Below are positions 46,385-55,393 of a stretch of 64,000 nt of DNA, in pieces. The position numbers were made by a program, and so were the translations under genes. Within the stretch, counting starts at the first letter, position 1. Every line of letters starts with the position of its first letter. The stretch covers positions 1 through 64,000 of the forward strand of contig NZ_PGVF01000004.1 in NCBI RefSeq assembly GCF_002860285.1, written 5' to 3'. Source of the stretch: Bacillus sp. M6-12. GTDB lineage: Bacteria; Bacillota; Bacilli; Bacillales; DSM-1321. The notes below the pieces were generated by a model, which was given only the letters and a program-made list of their open reading frames with translations, made no database searches and had not been told where the DNA came from.

Positions 46385-47575
46385 TTACGCCTGTTTAGGC
46401 ACTTCAATCAGGATTGCGTCGCCCTGGCCGCCGCCGCTGCAGATGGCTGCAATTCCCAAACCTCCGCCTCGGCGCTTTAGTTCATGCATGAGAGTGATGA
46501 TGATTCTTGCCCCGCTTGCGCCGATTGGGTGTCCTAGCGCAACCGCTCCCCCATTGACATTGACTTTATCAGGGTTCACGTTTGCAATCTTTCCGCTTGC
46601 AAGAGCGACAGCGGCGAACGCTTCGTTGATTTCAAATAAATCTATTTCCTCAAGCGATTTTCCAGTCTTTTTCAAAATTTCATTGATTACAAGTCCAGGA
46701 GTTTTTGGAAAATCCTTTGCTTCCACTGCGACCTCTGCATGGCCAAGAATATAGGCAAAAGGTGTCTTCCCTTCCTTTGCGGCCCTTTCTTCACTCATCA
46801 GAACAAGTGCTCCTGCTCCATCGTTAACTCCTGGCGCATTCCCGGCTGTAATAGTCCCTTCGTTACCAAAGGCTGGACCGAGCTTAGCAAGCTTTTCAAT
46901 AGAGGTGTCTTTTCTTGGTGCCTCGTCGTTTGCCACCGTAACCGGCTCTCCTTTTCGGACAGGAACAGTTACGGGTACGATTTCTTCCGCCAATACCCCT
47001 GCTTCTATTGCTGCGATAGCCTTCTGATGGCTATTAAAGGACCATTGATCCTGTTCCTCACGCGAAAGCTCAAGGTCTTCCGCTGTGCTGTTTCCATAAG
47101 TACCCATATGGACACCTGTGAAGCTGCAGCTCAATCCGTCATGGATCATCAGGTCTTTCATTTGGGCATCTCCCATGCGCAAACCCCACCTTGCTTTAGG
47201 CACAAAATACGGGGAGTTGCTCATTGATTCCATTCCACCTGCTACAATAACTTCTTCATCACCTGAGCGAATGATCTGGTCAGCCAGGGTTACACTGCGA
47301 AGACCGGAAGCACAGACTTTGTTGATCGTTTCCGTCTTTACCTCCCACGGAATGCCAGCGTGCCTTGAAGCCTGCCTTGAAGGGATTTGCCCCTGTCCAG
47401 CCTGAAGAACATTTCCCATGATTACCTCATCAACCTGATTTGGCTCGATTCCTGCACGGCTGAGCGCTTCCTTAATGGCGATACCGCCTAGCTGCGAAGC
47501 TGTTAGACTGCTTAGACCCCCGCCAAACTTTCCAAAAGGTGTTCTCACTCCGCTTATAATTACTGTTTTCCCCAT
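46385..47575 (-). CDS. Acetyl-CoA C-acetyltransferase (thiolase)
   Basis: The thiolase splits acetoacetyl-CoA to two acetyl-CoA, or runs in reverse. The 396-residue protein shows the acyl cysteine C88 in NKVCASGLRS, then GHPIGASGARI and CSGGGQGDA with the base cysteine. It is the first gene of the operon thl-hbd-acd-acd, behind GAGGAGGAG. Upstream lie a promoter, a cre-like site and a TetR palindrome. Confidence 0.96.
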   Translation of the reverse strand: MGKTVIISGVRTPFGKFGGGLSSLTASQLGGIAIKEALSRAGIEPNQVDEVIMGNVLQAGQGQIPSRQASRHAGIPWEVKTETINKVCASGLRSVTLADQIIRSGDEEVIVAGGMESMSNSPYFVPKARWGLRMGDAQMKDLMIHDGLSCSFTGVHMGTYGNSTAEDLELSREEQDQWSFNSHQKAIAAIEAGVLAEEIVPVTVPVRKGEPVTVANDEAPRKDTSIEKLAKLGPAFGNEGTITAGNAPGVNDGAGALVLMSEERAAKEGKTPFAYILGHAEVAVEAKDFPKTPGLVINEILKKTGKSLEEIDLFEINEAFAAVALASGKIANVNPDKVNVNGGAVALGHPIGASGARIIITLMHELKRRGGGLGIAAICSGGGQGDAILIEVPKQA

Positions 47576-47625
47576 AATTCTCCTCCTCTTTTATTCTTTA
47601 TATTATTATTGGCAATCAGACTGAC

Positions 47626-47639
47626 TGAACGCTCGTTCA
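47626..47639. promoter_or_regulatory. Palindrome TGAACGCTCGTTCA, probable TetR operator
   Basis: A perfect 6-2-6 palindrome about 50 bases upstream of thl. The same layout, TGAATG-AG-CATTCA, occurs at 50096. The dyad form and spacing suit a TetR dimer, and the only TetR gene in the window is in this operon. Confidence 0.7.
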
Positions 47640-47712
47640 CCTTGGTTTGGGACAAAAGCCCGGAACCAGTCCGAGCTTAAAAATTGTGTTTTTAATTCCG
47701 CCCAAGATTATG

Positions 47713-47726
47713 TAAGCGCTTTATTC
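47713..47726. promoter_or_regulatory. cre-like site for CcpA
   Basis: TGTAAGCGCTTTAT differs from the cre consensus TGWAARCGYTWWCW at one position. It lies just downstream of the -10 box of the predicted thl promoter, where CcpA binding represses. Confidence 0.6.
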
Positions 47727-47736
47727 ACTCTTATAT

Positions 47737-47765
47737 AGTACCAATTTTTATGAAAATGTTAAACA
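47737..47765 (-). promoter_or_regulatory. Predicted promoter of the thl operon
   Basis: TTTAAC, 17 bases, TACTAT on the minus strand, about 160 bases upstream of thl. A second possible promoter (TTCAGT-N18-TAATAT) overlaps the TetR palindrome nearer the gene. Confidence 0.45.
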
Positions 47766-47819
47766 ATTTGTGATTAAATTCCAAAAGTATTTCATATTCA
47801 CATTTTTTAAAGATTTAGA

Positions 47820-47868
47820 TAAAAAAATGCCTGCATCCAGAATCATGTTCGAGTTTAGGAGCAGGCAT
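47820..47868 (-). terminator. Intrinsic terminator of the iron-sulfur oxidoreductase gene
   Basis: Stem ATGCCTGC with GCAGGCAT around a large loop, then a seven-T run on the minus strand. Confidence 0.8.
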
Positions 47869-47889
47869 AGTTGTAATTTTTTTCGTTTA

Positions 47890-50001
47890 TTAGGAAACTA
47901 ACATTTCTTTCTCACCGATTAAGGATTTCTCCAGAAGCTCGGCTACATCATAAGTTTTTACATCTTCTTCTACTTCTTTAGCTTTCGTGCCGTCCGTGAT
48001 CATTGTTAGACAGTACGGGCAGCCTGAGCTAATGACCGAAGGATTCACAGCAAGGGCCTGTTCAGTACGGGCCACGTTAATGCGATGGCCAGTTTCTTCT
48101 TCCATCCACATTAATCCGCCGCCAGCACCGCAGCACATACCTGTTTCGCGGTTTCGTTCCATCTCTATCAGCTTGACTCCAGGAATAGCTTTTAAGATGT
48201 CACGAGGTGCATCATACACTTCGTTGTATCGTCCCAAGTAGCAGGAGTCATGGAAGGTAATCGTTTCGTTAACCGCATGCTTTGGAACAAGTTTTCCTTC
48301 TTTTACAAGCTTGGCAAGCAATTCTGTATGGTGATATACCTCAGCCTGCAAGCCGAAATCAGGATACTCATTTTTAAAGATGTTGTAGGCATGAGGGTCG
48401 ATTGTAACGATTTTCTTTACTTCATTCTTTTCAAATTCCTCAATGTTCTTGGTGGCAAGTTCCTGGAAAATGAACTCATTTCCTAAACGGCGAGGTGTAT
48501 CCCCGGAGTTCTTTTCCTTATTGCCCAGGATCGCAAACTTAACGCCGGCCTCATTCATTAACTTGGCAAATGAAAGAGCAATCTTTTGGCTTCGATTGTC
48601 ATAAGACCCCATTGAGCCAACCCAGAACAAATATTCAAATTCCTCGCCGGCCTTACTAAGCTCCTTCACTGTAGGAATATGAACATCATCCCTGAGTTCC
48701 CTCCAGTTTTCCTTTTCCTTGCGGTTAAGGCCCCAAGGATTGCCCTGCCGTTCAATATTCTGCATCGCACGCTGTGCGTCGGCATTCATTTTTCCTTCCG
48801 TAAGCACAAGATAACGGCGCATATCAATAATTTTATCCACGTGCTCATTCATAACCGGGCACTGGTCTTCACAGTTCCGGCACGTCGTACAAGCCCAAAG
48901 TTCTTCTTCCGTAATAACTTCGCCGATCAGGCTTGGACTGTAGTCCAAAGCGGCAGCTGATTCCTGGGCCCCCTGGGAAGCTCCAGCCAGCGCAAGCTGA
49001 TTGCCTTGTGTGTTGGAGAAGACATATGTCGGTACCCATGGCTGTTTCGCCGTAATAGCTGCACCCTTGTTCGTCAGGTGATCACGCATCTTCAATATGA
49101 TATCCATAGGAGAAAGCATTTTTCCTGTCCCTGTTGCAGGGCACATATTTGTACAGCGCCCGCACTCTACGCAAGCATAGAGGTCAATGAGCTGATACTG
49201 ATTGAAATCTTCAATTTTACCGGCACCGAATGATTCCTGGGACTCATCCTCGAAGTCGATCTTTTTCAGTTTGCCCGGATTATCAAGGCGGCTAAAGTAA
49301 ACATTTGCAGGCCCGGCAATTAAGTGGGCATGCTTAGATTGCGGAATATATACAAGGAAAGTCAGCAAGAACAGCAAGTGTATCCACCATGAAACGTAGA
49401 AAACTGCGATGGCTGCCGTTTCACCCATCCAGCCTAAGGCGGCTGCAATACTGGACGCTACAGGCTCTGACCATGCCCCTGCATGATCATGCCATACCAT
49501 GCCTGCTCCATTTCCTAAAAGAACGGAAAGCATTAACCCGCCGATCAGCAATAATACGATACCTGATTTAAAGCCGCGCTTTAACCGGACAAGCTTTTCA
49601 ACATAGCGGCGATAGAATGCCCAGACAACTGCAACCAGAATAACCAGGGTTACAATTTCCTGAAAGAATGTAAACGCCGGATATAAAGGCCCTAGAGGCA
49701 GGTGCGCACCAGGCTTAATTCCTTTAATGATAAAATCAATAGCTCCAAGCTGAACGAGGATAAAACCATAGAAAAACATGACGTGGATTGCCCCGCTCTT
49801 CTTATCCTTGAGAAGCTTTTTCTGGCCAAAGACATTTACCCAAACCTTGTCGAGCCTTTCCTTAACACGGTTATCAAACTCCACTTTTTTACCAAGCTTA
49901 ATGTATTCCATCCTTGTTCTGATCAAATAGACAAACAAGCTGGCAGCGTAAGCGGTTACAATTAGAAACGCAATAAGATTGATCCATAATAGCGGATTCA
50001 T
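47890..50001 (-). CDS. fadF: Membrane iron-sulfur ETF:menaquinone oxidoreductase (FadF/YwjF type)
   Basis: A 703-residue protein with five or six N-terminal membrane helices resembling a respiratory cytochrome b subunit (to about residue 230), two 4Fe-4S motifs (CVECGRCTNMCP, CTTCRNCEDQCP) and two CCG domains (HDSCYLGRYN with MCCGAGGG; GCPYCLTM), as in heterodisulfide-reductase-like proteins. The family is thought to transfer electrons from reduced ETF to menaquinone. It therefore completes the acyl-CoA oxidation chain next door. AAAGGAGC precedes the ATG. Its promoter holds a TetR palindrome. Confidence 0.9.
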   Translation of the reverse strand: MNPLLWINLIAFLIVTAYAASLFVYLIRTRMEYIKLGKKVEFDNRVKERLDKVWVNVFGQKKLLKDKKSGAIHVMFFYGFILVQLGAIDFIIKGIKPGAHLPLGPLYPAFTFFQEIVTLVILVAVVWAFYRRYVEKLVRLKRGFKSGIVLLLIGGLMLSVLLGNGAGMVWHDHAGAWSEPVASSIAAALGWMGETAAIAVFYVSWWIHLLFLLTFLVYIPQSKHAHLIAGPANVYFSRLDNPGKLKKIDFEDESQESFGAGKIEDFNQYQLIDLYACVECGRCTNMCPATGTGKMLSPMDIILKMRDHLTNKGAAITAKQPWVPTYVFSNTQGNQLALAGASQGAQESAAALDYSPSLIGEVITEEELWACTTCRNCEDQCPVMNEHVDKIIDMRRYLVLTEGKMNADAQRAMQNIERQGNPWGLNRKEKENWRELRDDVHIPTVKELSKAGEEFEYLFWVGSMGSYDNRSQKIALSFAKLMNEAGVKFAILGNKEKNSGDTPRRLGNEFIFQELATKNIEEFEKNEVKKIVTIDPHAYNIFKNEYPDFGLQAEVYHHTELLAKLVKEGKLVPKHAVNETITFHDSCYLGRYNEVYDAPRDILKAIPGVKLIEMERNRETGMCCGAGGGLMWMEEETGHRINVARTEQALAVNPSVISSGCPYCLTMITDGTKAKEVEEDVKTYDVAELLEKSLIGEKEMLVS

Positions 50002-50085
50002 ACTTCCCTGCTCCTTTCCCGATCCTTAGTTAGTATAAAAATTAAAACAGTTCTACTTTTCTGACAAACGGGATTATTTATCCTT

Positions 50086-50114
50086 ATTATAAAAATGAAT
50101 GAGCATTCAGTCAA
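50086..50114 (-). promoter_or_regulatory. Sigma-A promoter of fadF with TetR operator in the spacer
   Basis: TTGACT, 17 bases, TATAAT on the minus strand. The palindrome TGAATGAGCATTCA (50096-50109) fills the spacer and touches the -35 box, so a bound repressor would exclude RNA polymerase. Confidence 0.8.
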
Positions 50115-50220
50115 CCATTTTTTCTCAGTGATTCTGTTCCGGGAACTCTTATTAATATGGATGAATAAGCCAAAAATGAGAAACGCTATTATTATCATTA
50201 TAAACGGAGGAGGGGGTTAG

Positions 50221-51426
50221 ATGGCAATTGTTTTTATCATCATAATGGCATTGGCTCTGGCCGCTCTCTGGCTGCGTATTGACTTTTTGCACGGCAAGAA
50301 AATGCATGAACAGAAATACAAAAGAAAAGATTATCCGATTAGGCACGCCGACTTTACTTTTTTTACTGAAGGGAATAAGCTTTTTTCCGATTTATTCGAG
50401 GAGATCCTCCAGGCTAAGAAGCACATTCATTTAATTTTTTACATTGTAAGAGAAGATTCTATTGGCCATCAGTTCTTTTCATTATTAAAAGCAAAGGCAG
50501 AAGAAGGAGTGCAGGTCAGGCTTTTGCTAGACTGGGTTGGGAGCCACACGATAAACCCGCGCATAATCAAGGACTTAAGGGACGCAGGGGTACATTTTTC
50601 TTTTTGCCAGGTTCCAAGGTTTCCCTACCTCTTTTATTCCTCTCAAGTACGGAACCATAAAAAAATCTGTATAATTGACGGCCGGTTGGGTTACCTGGGC
50701 GGTTTCAATATTGGTGACGAGTACATCGGAGCAGATACCAAACTAAGTCCATGGCGTGATTATCACCTAAAGATGACAGGCGAGGGTGTAAAAGATTTGC
50801 AGGCTGAATTTCTTCAGGATTGGCTAAATGCCACTGGAGAAGATTTACGATCTGACTCCAGCTTTCACTGGACTGAAGAGCGTATCGGAAAGTGCCAGCA
50901 TCAATTCATGTCGACCGAGGGCATTGGACTGGAGGATAATTATCAAAGACTAATCAGAATGTCCGAAAAGAAAATTGTGATTGGCACTCCCTACTTCATC
51001 CCAAGCGACAGGCTAATGTCTGCGCTGGTTGATGCACTTGGCAGGAACGTTGAGATTACTATTATTGTACCGCAGATAGCCGACCACGCCCTTGTGCAGG
51101 AAGCCTCCTTTCCTTTTTTCCGCAAGCTGCTGAAACACGGAGCCAATATTCTGCAGTTTCAGCACGGTTTCTATCATTCGAAAATTATTTTAATTGATGA
51201 TAAAGTTTGCGATATCGGAACGGCTAATTTTGATAAAAGAAGCCTCTTCCTGAATCATGAAATGAATTGCTATGTGTATGACCAAAGCTGCATCCATGCG
51301 CTTAAGAAGGAGCTTGACAAAGATATTCTTGGTTCAACTCCGATTTCAAAGGAGCTATTAGACAATCCAGACTTATATGGCAAGTTTAAGGAGTTGTGCG
51401 CCCTATTGATTTCCAACTTTTTATAA
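50221..51426 (+). CDS. clsB: Cardiolipin synthase family phospholipase D protein (YwjE-like)
   Basis: A 401-residue membrane-anchored protein with one N-terminal helix (residues 2-20) and two HKD motifs. The first is HKKICIIDG (H146, K148, D153); the second is HSKIILIDD near 320, followed by GTANFDKRS. The family joins phosphatidylglycerols to cardiolipin. Only one membrane helix and the length fit the YwjE branch, which is linked to sporulation in B. subtilis. AACGGAGGAGGGGG precedes the ATG. It is divergent from fadF and 16 bases ahead of uvsE. Confidence 0.88.
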   Translation: MAIVFIIIMALALAALWLRIDFLHGKKMHEQKYKRKDYPIRHADFTFFTEGNKLFSDLFEEILQAKKHIHLIFYIVREDSIGHQFFSLLKAKAEEGVQVRLLLDWVGSHTINPRIIKDLRDAGVHFSFCQVPRFPYLFYSSQVRNHKKICIIDGRLGYLGGFNIGDEYIGADTKLSPWRDYHLKMTGEGVKDLQAEFLQDWLNATGEDLRSDSSFHWTEERIGKCQHQFMSTEGIGLEDNYQRLIRMSEKKIVIGTPYFIPSDRLMSALVDALGRNVEITIIVPQIADHALVQEASFPFFRKLLKHGANILQFQHGFYHSKIILIDDKVCDIGTANFDKRSLFLNHEMNCYVYDQSCIHALKKELDKDILGSTPISKELLDNPDLYGKFKELCALLISNFL

Positions 51427-51442
51427 CCTGAAGGAGGCTTCC

Positions 51443-52399
51443 ATGATTATCCGGTATGGCTATGTTTCGACCGCAACTTCACTTTGGGAGTCCTCTCCTG
51501 CGAGAACGGTTACGTTTAAACGATTTAAGGAGCTGGGCAGCGAACAAGGCTTTGAAAAAGTCTTGGAGGTAACCCGCCAAAACCTCCGTAATACTTTACG
51601 GACTCTATACTATAATACAGCGCAGGAAATCTCTGTTTACCGCCTGTCCAGTTCCATCGTCCCCCTTGCTACCCACCCCGAGCTTCTTTGGGATTTTGTC
51701 ACTCCCTTTAAGGAAGAGTGGCAGGCAATCGGAGACTGGATTAGGCGGCATAATATGCGGGTCAGCTTCCATCCGAATCAGTTCACACTGTTTACGAGCG
51801 ATAAGCCCCATATTACCGCAAACGCTATAAAAGATTTGGAATATCATTATCGGATGTTCGAAGCAATGGGAATACACAGCCATTCTTACATGAATATTCA
51901 TATCGGCGGAGCTTACGGCGATAAACTAGCTGCCCTTGGCCGGTTTGATGAAAATATTAAACAGCTGCCGGCCCATATTAAACAGAAAATGACCCTGGAA
52001 AATGATGATAAAACATATACAGCGGAAGAAACACTGCGGGTTTGCCAGAACGAGCAGGTGCCCCTTGCTTTTGACTACCACCACCATATGGCCAATCCGA
52101 GCACTATTCCGTTAGAGCAGCTGCTGCCGGACATTGCTTTAACCTGGGCACATACAGGAATACCACCCAAGATCCATATTTCCTCTCCTAAATCAGATAA
52201 GGAATACCGCTCCCACGCAGACTTTGTCGATTTGGATTTTATCATGCCACTGCTGCGCCTCCTCAAGGAACTGCAGCTCGATACCGATTTTATGATTGAA
52301 GCTAAAACAAAGGACAAAGCGATGCTAAAGCTTATTGAAGACGTGACAAAAATACGCGGAGTGAAGCGATTGAATGGCGGAACTGTGGAATGGAAGTAA
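51443..52399 (+). CDS. uvsE: UV damage endonuclease UvsE
   Basis: A TIM-barrel endonuclease that nicks 5' of UV lesions. The 318-residue protein has the metal ligands in RVSFHPNQFT, YMNIHIGGAYGDK, LENDDKTY, FDYHHH and KIHISSPK. B. subtilis carries the same gene (ywjD) beside ywjE and expresses it in spores. AAGGAGG precedes the ATG. It likely shares a transcript with the cardiolipin synthase. Confidence 0.94.
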   Translation: MIIRYGYVSTATSLWESSPARTVTFKRFKELGSEQGFEKVLEVTRQNLRNTLRTLYYNTAQEISVYRLSSSIVPLATHPELLWDFVTPFKEEWQAIGDWIRRHNMRVSFHPNQFTLFTSDKPHITANAIKDLEYHYRMFEAMGIHSHSYMNIHIGGAYGDKLAALGRFDENIKQLPAHIKQKMTLENDDKTYTAEETLRVCQNEQVPLAFDYHHHMANPSTIPLEQLLPDIALTWAHTGIPPKIHISSPKSDKEYRSHADFVDLDFIMPLLRLLKELQLDTDFMIEAKTKDKAMLKLIEDVTKIRGVKRLNGGTVEWK

Positions 52400-52684
52400 A
52401 GCCCTCCGCATGAACCGGCAGGTGACAGGGCGAGGCCGGACTCACGCTTGCGGGTGAAAAGAAAGACTCGTTTCGCGGGAGGGATTTCGGAAATAGATCT
52501 TTCCCATAAATAACGGAACTAGAATCAGTTTGTCCCCGAGAAAACCGAATTAAGGATTTAGACAGCCACGTTATTCAGGAACACTTCACGGACTTCTGCC
52601 CGTCAAGAGGAAATTTGAGCTGCAATCCTGCATGGCGGTCCCGAATAATGTCGAAATATGTAGAGAAATCGGTATTTTTCATAT

Positions 52685-52790
52685 GTTGATAGATAAATTT
52701 AAGAAGTTGAACGATAAAATTTGAAGTGTTGGTAGATAAAATTCCGATGTTGTACGATAAATTTCGAATGTTGTATGATAAGTACTCCCT
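52685..52790. repeat. Tandem array of 21-22 bp repeats
   Basis: Five units begin at 52685, 52706, 52728, 52749 and 52770, each close to GTTGWANGATAAAWTTC. Two looser relatives follow near 52889 and 52940. The array is in the 660-bp gap between uvsE and argS, which has no ORF I can support. Confidence 0.7.
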
Positions 52791-53025
52791 TTAGACTGCC
52801 GAGGAGTAATTTGGCCCTCTTTTTTCTCCCAGAAAAAAGTCGAAAAATTGATATATACTCAAAATTTATTCAGTAGGCCGAAAAAGTTGATGATAACAGT
52901 ATTAACTTTAGAAGAAAAAAGTGAATTAGTGTCTGATAAATCTCCATGATTTTATTTCATTTGAAAACATGGCAGTTTTTCAAAAATTTCCGGCTTTTTT
53001 CACAGGAAATCGCCTAAAATCATTG

Positions 53026-53063
53026 AAAAGACCGGTATGGCCATGGCCACACCGGTCTCTTCA
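53026..53063 (-). terminator. Intrinsic terminator of argS
   Basis: Stem GAGACCGGTGTGGCC with its near complement and a TTTTC tail on the minus strand, right after argS. Confidence 0.8.
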
Positions 53064-54734
53064 TTACATCTTCTCTGGCGCGGATACTCCGATTATACTC
53101 AAAGCATTCTTCAGCGTAATTTGAACAGATTTTACAAGAGATAAACGAGCCTTGCTTCTTTCAACATGCTCCGCATCAAGCACTTTGTCGGCATTGTAAA
53201 AGCTGTGGAATGCAGATGCCAGGTCAAAGATATAATTGGCAATGCGGTGAGGCATCCTCTTATCTGCTGCTTCGGCAATCGCCTGCGGGAATTCACCAAG
53301 GCGCTTCAGCAGCTCAATTTCCTTTTCCGAAGAGATGTGTGAATAGTCCACTTCACCCTCATAGCTAACTTCCTGCTCATCCCCCTGACGAAGAATGCTG
53401 GAGATACGTGCATGCGCATATTGTGCATAATATACCGGGTTTTCGTTAGATTGAGAAACAGCAAGATCCAAATCGAAATCCATATGGGTATCGGCACTTC
53501 TCATGGCGAAGAAATAACGGACAGCATCGAGGCCGACCTCATCGATCAAGTCACGCATTGTTACTGCTTTTCCTGTACGCTTGCTCATCTTCATTTTCTC
53601 GCCGTCTTTATACAGGTGAACAAGCTGGATGATTTCCACTTCAAGCTGCTCACGGCCATAGCCCAATGCTTCAATGGCCGCTTTCAACCTCGGGATATAG
53701 CCATGGTGGTCAGCACCCCAAATATTAATCAGCTTTTCAAAGCCGCGCTGAAGCTTATCACGGTGATAAGCGATATCAGGAAGCAAATACGTATAAGATC
53801 CATCCTGCTTGATTAATACGCGGTCTTTATCGTCGCCAAGCTCTGTAGACCTGAACCACGTAGCTCCATCCTGTTCATAAATATGGCCTCTTTCTTTTAA
53901 AACGGAAAGGGCTTCATCTATTTTGCCGTTCTTGTAAAGAGAAGTTTCTGAATACCATACATCAAAGCCGACGCGGAAGTTTTCCAGGTCATTCTTCAGC
54001 TTTTCCATTTCATACTTTAAGCCGTAATCGCGGAAAAACTCAAACCGCTCATCCTTAGGTACATCGACAAACTTATCGCCATATTCCTTAGCCAGTTCCT
54101 GACCGATTCCGATGATGTCCGCACCATGATAACCGTCCTCCGGCATTTCTTTATCAAGACCCAGCGCCTGGAAGTAGCGTGCTTCAACGGACGAAGCCAG
54201 ATTGTTGATCTGGTTTCCTGCATCGTTAATATAATATTCCCGGGATACATTATATCCTGCTTTAGCAAGAACATTGCACAGCGAATCGCCTACTGCAGCA
54301 CCACGGGCATGTCCAAGGTGAAGGTCGCCTGTCGGGTTTGCGGAAACAAACTCAACCTGGATCCTTTCTCCCTTGCCAAAATCGCTCTCCCCGTAACGTT
54401 CTCCCGCTTCTAAAATAGTGGGAATCAGTTTAGTCAGATACCCGTTGTCCATATAAAAATTAATAAAGCCCGGTCCTGCAATTTCAATTTTTTCGATCGA
54501 TGCCTTTGAACGGTCAAAGTTTTCAATAATGGCTTCCGCAATCATGCGCGGTGCCTTTTTGGCGACCCTTGCCAGCTGCATGGCCATGTTGGAGGAATAG
54601 TCCCCGTGTGCCTTTTCCTTTGGAATTTCCAGTACTACATTTGGAATCTGGTCTTCAGCGGCCAGCCCTGCTTTTTGCACGGCAGCTTTAATTTCCTGTT
54701 TCAGCTTTTCTTGTACCTGAGCAACTATGTTCAT
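53064..54734 (-). CDS. argS: Arginyl-tRNA synthetase
   Basis: Class I synthetase of 556 residues. The HIGH motif is HLGH in [15 protein letters not shown], the KMSK motif is MKMSKRTG, and the C-terminal DALR-type anticodon domain contains [22 protein letters not shown] precedes the ATG. It starts three bases after the ywiB stop, so the two are one unit. Confidence 0.97.
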   Translation of the reverse strand: MNIVAQVQEKLKQEIKAAVQKAGLAAEDQIPNVVLEIPKEKAHGDYSSNMAMQLARVAKKAPRMIAEAIIENFDRSKASIEKIEIAGPGFINFYMDNGYLTKLIPTILEAGERYGESDFGKGERIQVEFVSANPTGDLHLGHARGAAVGDSLCNVLAKAGYNVSREYYINDAGNQINNLASSVEARYFQALGLDKEMPEDGYHGADIIGIGQELAKEYGDKFVDVPKDERFEFFRDYGLKYEMEKLKNDLENFRVGFDVWYSETSLYKNGKIDEALSVLKERGHIYEQDGATWFRSTELGDDKDRVLIKQDGSYTYLLPDIAYHRDKLQRGFEKLINIWGADHHGYIPRLKAAIEALGYGREQLEVEIIQLVHLYKDGEKMKMSKRTGKAVTMRDLIDEVGLDAVRYFFAMRSADTHMDFDLDLAVSQSNENPVYYAQYAHARISSILRQGDEQEVSYEGEVDYSHISSEKEIELLKRLGEFPQAIAEAADKRMPHRIANYIFDLASAFHSFYNADKVLDAEHVERSKARLSLVKSVQITLKNALSIIGVSAPEKM

Positions 54735-54737
54735 CGT

Positions 54738-55178
54738 TTATTCTTCCTCCCTGTATTTTATCGACATTTCGTAAAGACCAAGATTGTCTCCGTTCATTTC
54801 CAGGTTATATCGAAAAATAATTTCTTCAGAATGGTCCTGGCCGCTTATTTTACGAGCCATTTCATGAGTATTCGTTACCATTGGCAAGGTTCCATAGATG
54901 CTTTCATAATGCCCATTTGTTAGTTCGCCAGGTCTGAACACCTGCCGCATCTTAACTGCGCCGCTTCTCATCAGCAGTGCCTCATCTTCTGTATATTTAA
55001 TAATGGTTTTGATAGCACCGTTTTCACCAGCTTCTTCAAATTGCAGATATACTGCTGCATTCTTAAAGATTTGGATGCCGGATAAGACCAGTTCATATGT
55101 CTCGGTTTCTCCGCCGTTATGTATCGCTGTTTTTAGTGTAATGGCGACATTTTTCTTGTCTGTACCATTAAGAGACAT
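54738..55178 (-). CDS. ywiB: DUF1934 family protein (YwiB)
   Basis: A 146-residue beta-barrel-like protein of unknown function, found directly upstream of argS in Bacilli. Visible segments: AAVYLQFEEAGENGAIKTIIKYTEDEALLMRSGAVKMRQVF and FRYNLEMNGDNLGLYEMSIKY. The fold of the family is calycin-like, so small-ligand binding is possible. The ATG at 55178 follows GGGAGCGG; an upstream start at 55193 is rejected. Confidence 0.88.
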   Translation of the reverse strand: MSLNGTDKKNVAITLKTAIHNGGETETYELVLSGIQIFKNAAVYLQFEEAGENGAIKTIIKYTEDEALLMRSGAVKMRQVFRPGELTNGHYESIYGTLPMVTNTHEMARKISGQDHSEEIIFRYNLEMNGDNLGLYEMSIKYREEE

Positions 55179-55349
55179 CGTGACCGCTCCCATAATTTAT
55201 TGCCCTATAACTTAATAAGTATAATTATTCTTTACATAAGTTTCAACTTATCCTCTAAGAAAAAACAAATGTTCAATAAAAATGGTGAACAGGCAGCTTC
55301 TTTTCCATATTTCATACATCGACAGGACTGCATAAGCCAGAATTTAGTT

Positions 55350-55384
55350 ATTAAAAAACAGCCCGGAAATATATCCGGACTGCC
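55350..55384 (-). terminator. Intrinsic terminator of speB
   Basis: Stem CAGTCCGGA with TCCGGGCTG and a six-T tail on the minus strand. Confidence 0.85.
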
Positions 55385-55393
55385 AATTAATTA

